Shown here: positions 1 through 4,629 of the stretch, in pieces | Numbering within the stretch: the first letter of the stretch is position 1 | Layout: each line of letters opens with the position of its first letter | Assembly: GCA_029288515.1 (NCBI GenBank) | Contig: JARIHB010000065.1 | Span: 1 to 9,539 of the forward strand | Origin: Candidatus Saccharimonadota bacterium | GTDB taxonomy: Bacteria; Patescibacteriota; Saccharimonadia; Saccharimonadales; UBA4665 | Direction: 5' to 3' | DNA length: 9,539 nucleotides | The notes under the pieces: generated by a model | The model's database searches: none | What the model was told of the DNA's origin: nothing | Seen by the model: the letters and a program-made list of their open reading frames with translations, nothing else | Program-made: the position numbers and the translations under genes

Positions 1-2
1 TG

Positions 3-98
3 GATATGAATAAGCGCCGTGGCCAGGACCTGGCAGTAGTTACTGCCAGTGACGGTTCTTATGTATTAAGAGGTTTCTACTTGCCACATGGCCGGTAA
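3..98 (+). CDS. 3' end of an unidentified protein (5' end outside window)
   Basis: An open frame enters from the left edge and ends at a TAA at 96-98. It gives about 31 residues, starting DMNKRRGQDLAVV and ending YVLRGFYLPHGR. I do not recognise the family. The frame overlaps the ATG of the next gene by 11 nt, which suggests translational coupling in one forward operon. The piece is too short to assign a function; that it is coding rests on the open frame and the overlap only. Confidence 0.45.
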   Translation, partial: DMNKRRGQDLAVVTASDGSYVLRGFYLPHGR

Positions 99-519
99 GA
101 CTGCAAGATCACCAAAAAATACAAAGCAACGTCAAACCGTCGCTCCTGCTGCTAAGGCGAAAGAGCCTACCGTTACCACTAGTGAAACTATCATTACTAC
201 TGCAGAAGCAGGAGCAGAAGACCTTGAGACCAAGGTAAACCAACTCTCCGCACGGTTAGATAAGCAGATCGACAAACAGCACAGTGACCAGCGAAATATA
301 TTTATAGGCGTTTTGCTTGCGGTAGTGTTAATTGTTGCTACAGTCGCCGCGGAGGTAATTATGTTTAACGCCAATTACGACAATGGTCTGGATGAATTAC
401 GCAAACAACATCAGGAGGATTATCGTAGCCTGCGCGACACAATGGATAGCCAGCGCGACACTATAAACCAACAGCTTTTGGAATTAAAACTGAATCAGCC
501 CCAGGATTCGCAGCAGTAG
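88..519 (+). CDS. Single-pass membrane protein with coiled-coil tail, unknown function
   Basis: A 143-aa protein of no family I recognise. Residues 1-45 are basic, then rich in Thr and Ala, and look disordered. Residues 46-66 are heptad-like and charged (LETKVNQLSARLDKQIDKQ). Residues 70-93 form one hydrophobic helix (NIFIGVLLAVVLIVATVAAE), and residues 100-136 are polar and coiled-coil-like. No signal-peptidase site is visible, so I infer an anchored protein with coiled-coil segments on both sides. The ATG overlaps the upstream frame by 11 nt; an AAGAGG at 68-73 is a distant ribosome-binding site (14-nt gap). The stop lies 2 nt from the end of the convergent transposase gene, and no terminator of its own follows; the nearest forward one is at 1509-1540, beyond the transposase. 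Confidence 0.75.
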   Translation: MAGKTARSPKNTKQRQTVAPAAKAKEPTVTTSETIITTAEAGAEDLETKVNQLSARLDKQIDKQHSDQRNIFIGVLLAVVLIVATVAAEVIMFNANYDNGLDELRKQHQEDYRSLRDTMDSQRDTINQQLLELKLNQPQDSQQ

Positions 520-521
520 AT

Positions 522-1394
522 TTATTTATTCAAACGGCACATCAGCGCCCAGAACATGTTGGCCCGCTTCCGGTTGCTGTACCGCCAAGCGTACTCATTA
601 GCGTAAGCCTGTATATATTCTTTGCCGATATGCCGGTACACGCCTTTAATGCCGCGCTTGAAGTGCGACCAGACATTCTCGATGTTTTGGGTGTAGCTGT
701 CGGCAGTAACATATTCACCGATGCCATGCTCCGTCGTCCGGTGATCGTAGCCAAGCCGTGGCAGTGTCCGGTATGCCTGCCAGCCGTCCGTATGGACAAC
801 AGCACCGTACTTCACATTCGCCTCAATAAGTGGCCGGAGTATCCGGGCGCCTGCTGTTTTTACATGCCACACCCGCACACCGCCACCGCGCTGCACAATA
901 CCGAACAGGATCTCGCCCTTACGACGGGCATCGCGGCCGTAGTTACGGCGGGCGCTACTGCGTTTGTAGACATTCGGGTGAATATACGTTTCGTCCACTT
1001 CGACCTCACCGGCAAGCAGACTGTCGTCCGGCGTGGCCATCATCTTCCGGATCTGGTGCATCATGCGCCAGGCTGTTTTGTAGGTGACGCCCAGCTCGCG
1101 CTCAATTTGTTTGGCGCTGGTGCCAGCTTTATTCGTGCTCATTAGGTAGATGGCATGAAACCATAGTGTCAGCGGCGTATGCGACTTATGGAAGATCGTA
1201 CCGGCAGTCGGTGACACATGCCGGCCACAGTGGCCGCATGAATACACTTTGCGCCCGGCAATTTTATAGTGCTGCGTCACTTCGCCGCACGTTTTGCAGG
1301 TAATGCCATTCGGATATAGATATTCCACCAGCCACTGCAGGCATGCTGCATCGTCCGGGAAATCGGACTGTAGGTCCTTCACGGTATATTTCAT
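522..1394 (-). CDS. IS1595-family transposase (ISXO2-like)
   Basis: A DDE-type transposase of 290 aa when started at MKYTVKDLQSDFPDD. I chose this start because family members usually begin here; an in-frame ATG at 1460 would add 22 residues. The N-terminal zinc ribbon has Cys33, Cys36, Cys53 and Cys56, followed by a helix-turn-helix-like stretch (about 88-118, AGTSAKQIERELGVTYKTAW). The catalytic domain shows EVDET (Asp134), HTDGW (Asp203) and NIENVWSHFKRG (Glu239 region), then the usual KGVYRHI and NEYAWRYSNR motifs. Length and domain order are complete, so it may be active. I cannot find terminal inverted repeats on both sides, so the IS boundaries are not established. ATTCGCA at 506-512 and 1444-1450 is a possible but short target duplication. 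Confidence 0.93.
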   Translation of the reverse strand: MKYTVKDLQSDFPDDAACLQWLVEYLYPNGITCKTCGEVTQHYKIAGRKVYSCGHCGRHVSPTAGTIFHKSHTPLTLWFHAIYLMSTNKAGTSAKQIERELGVTYKTAWRMMHQIRKMMATPDDSLLAGEVEVDETYIHPNVYKRSSARRNYGRDARRKGEILFGIVQRGGGVRVWHVKTAGARILRPLIEANVKYGAVVHTDGWQAYRTLPRLGYDHRTTEHGIGEYVTADSYTQNIENVWSHFKRGIKGVYRHIGKEYIQAYANEYAWRYSNRKRANMFWALMCRLNK

Positions 1395-1483
1395 GGGTCT
1401 CGACAACCTATTTAAAAATAATACCTTACCATTTTGTGGTAATATTCGCAACTGATACATGTGCGCCTTTAATACGCCCGTGC

Positions 1484-1489
1484 TACAAT
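1484..1489 (+). promoter_or_regulatory. Possible -10 box of a very short forward transcript
   Basis: TACAAT lies about 20 bp before the stem of the forward terminator at 1509. No convincing -35 box is present. If used, the transcript would be only about 45 nt. The alternative is that the terminator belongs to the 88-519 gene and was separated from it by the transposase insertion. Confidence 0.25.
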
Positions 1490-1508
1490 GTGGCTACGGA
1501 ATCTTGGC

Positions 1509-1540
1509 AAACCCTCTTGGCGGAGGGTTTTACCTTTTTG
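1509..1540 (+). terminator. Forward Rho-independent terminator
   Basis: AAACCCTC (1509-1516) pairs perfectly with GAGGGTTT (1523-1530) across the loop TTGGCG, and TACCTTTTTG follows. The T-rich tail is on the + side only, so it acts on forward transcripts, not on the minus-strand tRNA beside it. No complete forward gene lies directly upstream. Confidence 0.65.
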
Positions 1541-1546
1541 TTGGGG

Positions 1547-1623
1547 TGGCGCCCGGTGAGGGGATCGAACCCTCGTCCTTCAAGTTCGGAATCTTGACGC
1601 TCTATCCACTGAGCTACCCGAGC
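1547..1623 (-). tRNA. tRNA-Arg (CCG anticodon most likely), unusual 8-nt anticodon loop
   Basis: The minus strand folds into a full cloverleaf. It has acceptor GCTCGGG, a D-arm GCTC/GAGC with loop AGTGGATA, a T-arm GAGGG/CCCTC with loop TTCGATC, discriminator G, and an encoded CCA at 1547-1549. A20 in the D-loop, G73 and C35 fit arginine identity. Two things are odd. The anticodon stem TCAAG/CTTGA is perfect but encloses eight bases, ATTCCGAA, instead of seven; and acceptor pair 7-66 is G-A. CCG read as the anticodon gives Arg; UCC (Gly) is the formal alternative by counting from position 33. It could be a functional frameshift-type tRNA, a decaying copy, or a one-base sequence error. Confidence 0.85.
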
Positions 1624-1657
1624 AAAAATAAAAACCCGCAACGACTTTTGGCCGTGC
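1624..1657 (-). terminator. Minus-strand hairpin with T-run directly 5' of the tRNA
   Basis: On the minus strand, CCCGCACG pairs with CGTTGCGGG (one bulged base) and is followed by TTTTTATTTTT, running straight into the first base of the tRNA. A TATAAT on the minus strand (1677-1672) lies just upstream. A transcript from it would meet this terminator after about 10-40 nt, before the tRNA. It either ends a transcript coming from the right or attenuates the tRNA. Confidence 0.6.
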
Positions 1658-1683
1658 GGGCTCTTACTAGAATTATAGCATAA

Positions 1684-1863
1684 GTGTGTTTGATAGCTCG
1701 CACACCTCTTTACCCCTGTCCAAAGGCTTTCTTTGGTGGTATAAAGAGAGGGTCGAGATCAGTAGTAATATTTTGGTTGAACCCAGCGATGGGCAGCCAC
1801 TCTTTGGTAGTTTAGGTTCAACCTATACTATTGGTCTCGACAGCCAAGTGGCTGTCCTTTTTT
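1684..1863 (+). ncRNA. Candidate structured RNA or leader ending in an intrinsic terminator
   Basis: About 180 nt with almost continuous secondary structure on the + strand. GTGTG pairs with CACAC (1684-1688, 1701-1705). CTCTTTACC (1706-1714) pairs with GGTATAAAGAG (1738-1748), enclosing CCAAAG/CTTTGG (1720-1725, 1731-1736). A 16-bp stem, 1752-1767 with 1826-1841 (two G-U pairs), is topped by GGTTGAACC/GGTTCAACC (1775-1783, 1815-1823). The terminator hairpin follows. I do not recognise tmRNA, RNase P, SRP or a named riboswitch. It could be an independent small RNA, a regulatory leader of the 61-aa gene at 1886, or a miniature inverted-repeat element; the sequence does not decide. Confidence 0.4.
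1839..1863 (+). terminator. Intrinsic terminator before the 61-aa membrane protein
   Basis: GACAGCC (1839-1845), loop AAGT, GGCTGTC (1850-1856), then C and six T. The first three stem bases, GAC at 1839-1841, are also the 3' end of the long stem 1752-1841. The two structures therefore compete slightly, as in an attenuator. Confidence 0.8.
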
Positions 1864-1885
1864 ATACCTAAAAATCGGGGGATTT

Positions 1886-2071
1886 ATGGATGTGGCTGTG
1901 CTAATCGCAAGGTTTATCATTGCCGTTATATACGGCTGGCTGTTTTGGGCTATATACAGCCGCGAACGAGAGAGCGGTCAAACCAAGATGCGAGCGATAC
2001 TGAACGGCGCTGCTGGCGCGGCAGTATTCACAGTACTAGTGTTGATCGGTATGGCTTTGGGTCGGCCGTGA
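1886..2071 (+). CDS. Small two-helix membrane protein, unknown function
   Basis: A 61-aa protein. Residues 4-24 (AVLIARFIIAVIYGWLFWAIY) form one hydrophobic helix, a short charged loop SRERESGQTK follows, and residues 37-57 are a Gly/Ala-rich second helix (ILNGAAGAAVFTVLVLIGMA). The positive charges in the loop suggest it faces the cytoplasm, with both ends outside. A purine-rich GGGGGA lies 3 nt before the ATG. It starts 22 nt after a strong terminator, so expression would need read-through or a promoter inside the gap. The stop is TGA. No family recognised; a holin-like or antitoxin-like role cannot be judged from sequence. Confidence 0.6.
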   Translation: MDVAVLIARFIIAVIYGWLFWAIYSRERESGQTKMRAILNGAAGAAVFTVLVLIGMALGRP

Positions 2072-2104
2072 TGTTAGGGTATAAGTGCCTAAGTAAGGAA
2101 GGGG

Positions 2105-2128
2105 CTTTATTTCGGGACTGAAATAAAG
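2105..2128. repeat. Perfect 9-bp inverted repeat
   Basis: CTTTATTTC (2105-2113) and GAAATAAAG (2120-2128) with loop GGGACT. Neither side has a good T-run, so it is a weak terminator candidate between the forward 61-aa gene and the minus-strand cluster. It overlaps the last codons of the start-less frame on the minus strand. Confidence 0.5.
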
Positions 2129-2325
2129 TGTATACCAAATTTATGTTCTATCGCACTTCTTAGCGTTGACTCAGATAACTCTGAATCTTGGCCTACGAAT
2201 TCTTGTAATAAACCCTTTTGGAATCGATTTAACGTTTGGGCTAGATCAATAGTTTGCAGTGTATCAATGTGTTCTGCTAGCTCATTAACCCTTGTTATGA
2301 AACTATGGTGATGTACTGCTAAAAA
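2107..2325 (-). pseudogene. Open frame without a start codon, likely 3' remnant of a lost gene
   Basis: A minus-strand frame of about 72 codons runs from just after a TGA near 2328 to a TAA at 2109-2107. It reads like a protein (TRVNELAEHIDTLQTIDLA, later SELSESTLRSAIEHKFGI, end HFISVPK), with amphipathic helices. It has no ATG, GTG or TTG start in frame. It begins where the 428-aa gene ends, overlapping that gene's stop by a few bases in another frame. The likely meaning is a gene beheaded by arrival of the 428-aa gene; a fortuitous open frame is the alternative. Confidence 0.4.
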
Positions 2326-3605
2326 TCAATTACGCCATCACCTATGTCAACATGCTGCACCGGCTGCTGTCCCCGACCGGCAAGTCCCAAGCGCTCCAGG
2401 CGTTGTATAAAGGCGGCATTCGGGCCGTCGGTAATCTCATGCTTTGCGTTAAGAAAAACGAGACTACCCCAACTGTCTTCGTACCTACCAGCATCAGACT
2501 CTGCCTGCAGCGCAGCGGCCTCTGCGATCAATTCCGGATGGGTCTGCTCAATAATATCCAGGAAACGATTACCGAGTACCGCGTAGCCCTGAGCAAGCTC
2601 ACGCTGTTGCTCGTCGTAGCCCGGCTGACCGTACTCGATATGAGAGCCATCAGCTGCTGGTACGGTTAAAATGTCAACCAATGAAAATACCTGCCCGGAT
2701 AGTGGTGCGTTGTATAACCCACTTTTTGCCGATAGGTCAACAAACCCTATTCCTTTTTGAGCGTCAATGAGGAAATTCTGATAGCGGGGATCAGTCCGCA
2801 GGCCCGCCTGGTCGATTGCAATAAAACCATTGATTGCTTTTGTGAGCATACTATCAGATATAGCTAGTCGTTCGTCACGCGGCACCTCATCCATGCGGTG
2901 GCCTGGTACCTCAGACACTATCATTTGGCGTTCATTAAAGTCGGCTGCGCGCAACTGCGGCACTTCGGCTACAGCCGGGTCGACCGCTTCACTCAAACGA
3001 TACGTGCGTAGTTCGTCGTGCGTCAGAAAACCTTGTCTGCCGTCACGCACCACCAACCGCTCCCCGCCAACTTGCATACGAGCAACGCGTGTATTAGTAC
3101 CACGTAACTGTTCGCCAGGGCTATCAAATGCTTTACTAGCAGCTTCGCGGTAGCGGTCAAACGCAGCAATCTTTTCAGCGCCATATGCAATATCTCGCTG
3201 TTGTTCCTCATCTAGGTTGGTTATGAAGCGATTAAAATCTGCTGCCGGCACCTCTGTGGTTGTAACGGTACCATCATACTTTTTACGTACGCCTACAAGC
3301 GGCTTACCAGCTGCTAGCTCGCGGGAAGCGTAGTCAAGGTTACAACGGTATGTTTTAGCTACTTCGTGCGGCAACATATCGACGAACGCAGCAACTTCAC
3401 TTTCTGCCAGTTCCGGCGGGTGGACGGCCAGCGCTTCAGCTGCAGTTAGCTCCGCTGGGGCGGATACCGGCTGATCAGCGACTTGACCTGCGTGGTAATC
3501 AACCCGTTGTAGACCCTCTCCCAGTTGATCATACCTATAGCCCAGTGAAGCGCTCGGATAAGCCTCTTCCCCAACTCTAGAATTGTTATCATACATATTT
3601 TCCAT
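2319..3605 (-). CDS. 428-aa protein with protein-kinase/aminoglycoside-phosphotransferase-like C-lobe motifs
   Basis: Family not recognised by name, but the centre looks like a protein-kinase-like (PKL) fold. Residues 169-188 (GTNTRVARMQVGGERLVVRD) resemble a glycine-containing first strand pair. Residues 227-241 (QMIVSEVPGHRMDEV) resemble a hinge. Residues 270-280 (RTDPRYQNFLI) match the D-x4-N catalytic loop spacing, with Asp272 and Asn277. GIGFVDLS puts Asp290 where the metal-binding Asp of DFG sits. The N-terminal 165 residues are acidic, Ala-rich and unassigned. There is no signal peptide or membrane helix. It is transcribed from a promoter almost shared with the 541-aa gene at 4630; its leader is about 40 nt and has no clear Shine-Dalgarno. 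Kinase activity is an inference; a pseudokinase or unrelated fold remains possible. Confidence 0.7.
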   Translation of the reverse strand: MENMYDNNSRVGEEAYPSASLGYRYDQLGEGLQRVDYHAGQVADQPVSAPAELTAAEALAVHPPELAESEVAAFVDMLPHEVAKTYRCNLDYASRELAAGKPLVGVRKKYDGTVTTTEVPAADFNRFITNLDEEQQRDIAYGAEKIAAFDRYREAASKAFDSPGEQLRGTNTRVARMQVGGERLVVRDGRQGFLTHDELRTYRLSEAVDPAVAEVPQLRAADFNERQMIVSEVPGHRMDEVPRDERLAISDSMLTKAINGFIAIDQAGLRTDPRYQNFLIDAQKGIGFVDLSAKSGLYNAPLSGQVFSLVDILTVPAADGSHIEYGQPGYDEQQRELAQGYAVLGNRFLDIIEQTHPELIAEAAALQAESDAGRYEDSWGSLVFLNAKHEITDGPNAAFIQRLERLGLAGRGQQPVQHVDIGDGVIDF

Positions 3606-3647
3606 AATAAGTTGTTCGCGTGGTATACCTATGTGGATGCTATATAA

Positions 3648-3676
3648 ATATTACCATATTATCGTTAATAATTCAA
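3648..3676 (-). promoter_or_regulatory. Promoter of the 428-aa gene with operator-like dyad
   Basis: On the minus strand: TTGAAT (3676-3671), a 17-bp spacer, TAATAT (3653-3648). The spacer region holds ATTAT-TAACG-ATAAT, a dyad. About 30 bases agree closely with the promoter at 4562-4590, which argues for a common regulator. Confidence 0.7.
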
Positions 3677-3819
3677 TCTTTACAGACCATATGAATGATA
3701 CCACGAGATGTCACCTGCCGTACCGAATCATCGCCACCTTGCGGCCTGTTGCACTTACACAGGCCGGGCTCCGGAGTCTCAACAAAGCCCCACGCGACGC
3801 TATAGACTACCGGCCTCAT
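3673..3819 (-). CDS. Possible 48-aa Cys-containing small protein
   Basis: ATG at 3819-3817, stop TGA at 3675-3673. The product begins MRPVVYSVAWGFVETPEPG and continues LCKCNRPQGGDD. The Cys-x-Cys and a further Cys near the end hint at a metal site. Another frame just upstream reads LLWDCSNCRHITIGKSWNEAG, adding a CxxC. Together they look like one zinc-ribbon-like protein split by a frameshift near 3820. The stop overlaps the -35 box of the 428-aa gene. Coding status is uncertain; this is the only content I see between 3606 and 3882. Confidence 0.3.
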   Translation of the reverse strand: MRPVVYSVAWGFVETPEPGLCKCNRPQGGDDSVRQVTSRGIIHMVCKD

Positions 3820-3882
3820 TCCAACTTTTACCTATGGTAATATGCCGGCAATTACTGCAGTCCCAAAGGAGTGCTTGGCTGT

Positions 3883-4301
3883 CTAAGTAGCCTTATCGCC
3901 ATGCGACAGGTCTTCGGGGTACGCTGTAGCCACGGTGAATTCCGGACTGCCATATTCTAACCCCTCAGCAAATACCTTCAGGCGGAATGGATACCGTCGG
4001 CCTATGTGCCCTTCAGGCTTATATACAACCAATGTAGGGACCACCAAACCGCCGAGTTGCGTGATTGCTTTCGCATGCTGTATTTCGTGGTCTATCCTAA
4101 GCTCAACCCGATCGGCCGACAGCGAATCCCGCTTTTTGGCTGCCGGGTAGCGCCCCCGTTCGGGGCAGTATATACGCTTTGCGCGTCCGCTTCAGGGAAT
4201 AGTGCAGATCCAGCCTGGGGCGGTATATCAGTTACATCTGCTATACGGCCCTCAATGACTTCGGGGGCGCCAGGGCGAGGCGCGGCTTCTGTATGTATCA
4301 T
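3883..4301 (-). pseudogene. Frameshifted 139-aa protein with an HExxH motif
   Basis: The minus-strand frame from ATG 4301 (MIHTEAAPRPGAPEV) runs to an A-run (T5 at 4133-4137 on +). There it leaves the frame and would stop 14 codons later. Adding one A, or a -1 slip, opens a second frame that continues from DSLSADRVELRIDHEIQH to a TAG at 3885-3883. The restored product is about 139 aa, with HEIQH at 72-76, which fits the zinc-peptidase signature HExxH; no third ligand is obvious, so protease function is only a hint. The first 60 residues are Pro/Ala-rich and probably disordered. Its -10 box lies 7 nt before the ATG, so the mRNA is probably leaderless. It may be a real pseudogene, a programmed frameshift, or a homopolymer error. 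Confidence 0.6.
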
Positions 4302-4308
4302 AATATAA

Positions 4309-4338
4309 ACATTAGGAATATTATTGATATTTTGTCTA
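4309..4338 (-). promoter_or_regulatory. Promoter of the HExxH gene, leaderless
   Basis: On the minus strand: TAGACA (4338-4333), an 18-bp spacer, TAATGT (4314-4309), then ATG seven bases later. The stretch CAATAATAT, the -10 box and the following TTATA match the promoter at 4562-4590. Confidence 0.6.
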
Positions 4339-4361
4339 TGTTAGTAACAGATAATTGCTAA

Positions 4362-4374
4362 CTCCTACTAGGAG
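4362..4374. repeat. Palindrome CTCCTA-C-TAGGAG
   Basis: A perfect 6-bp dyad with a one-base centre in the spacer between the minus-strand HExxH gene and the first ychF 5' copy. Its size suits a dimeric repressor site, but nothing shows use. Confidence 0.3.
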
Positions 4375-4388
4375 ATACCGTCTGCATG

Positions 4389-4417
4389 GTGGGTTTAACC
4401 CACGGGGTTTATTTTTG
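4389..4417 (+). terminator. Compact palindrome followed by T-rich tract
   Basis: GTGGGTT-T-AACCCAC (4389-4403) is followed by GGGGTTTATTTTTG. It could stop forward transcription ahead of the first ychF 5' copy, but the loop is tight and the T-tract is offset, so an operator is equally possible. Confidence 0.3.
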
Positions 4418-4425
4418 TTTCACCT

Positions 4426-4509
4426 CCTACCGCTGTTAAAGTAGGACTTATTATGAGTCAGCTCCAAATTGGCATCGTAAAGTTTTAACCCAACTACCTT
4501 TTGAGCTGA
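4426..4509 (+). repeat. Decapitated ychF 5' end, copy 1 (promoter, 9 codons, shared junction)
   Basis: CCTACCGCTGTTA (4426-4438) corresponds to the ychF promoter string at 6975-6987, with a poor -10 TAAAGT (4437-4442). ATG at 4453 encodes MSQLQIGIV, a normal YchF N-terminus in many bacteria, then KF and a TAA at 4486-4488. From 4482 to 4509 the sequence is no longer ychF but matches copy 2 at 25 of 28 bases. TCAGCTC (4457-4463) and GAGCTGA (4503-4509) form an inverted repeat around the breakpoint. I read it as the ancestral ychF 5' end displaced by insertion. Confidence 0.65.
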
Positions 4510-4561
4510 GGGTGACGACGACATTGTCCATCAATGACAGACAGTATAGGTTTTCTTAAAG

Positions 4562-4590
4562 TTGCATTATTAGCAATAATATGGTAATGT
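4562..4590 (+). promoter_or_regulatory. Promoter of the 541-aa gene with palindromic spacer
   Basis: TTGCAT (4562-4567), a 17-bp spacer, TAATGT (4585-4590). The dyad ATTATT-AGC-AATAAT spans 4566-4580 and is a good operator candidate. It is nearly the same as the promoter at 3648-3676. Confidence 0.75.
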
Positions 4591-4629
4591 TTATAGTACG
4601 TTAGTCCTGCGCATCGCAGAAAGGTAAAA

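Noticed and set aside
630..1145. Forward open frame of 171 codons opposite the transposase
   Set aside because: It is the mirror of a clear DDE transposase with zinc ribbon and catalytic motifs, with no ribosome-binding site of its own.
1886..2071. UGA recoded to glycine as in Gracilibacteria/SR1
   Set aside because: The 61-aa gene ends sensibly at TGA, and none of the clear proteins contains an in-frame TGA that needs read-through.
3583..3890. Forward open frames between the 428-aa and HExxH genes
   Set aside because: They overlap the minus-strand promoter and have no ribosome-binding sites or recognisable content.
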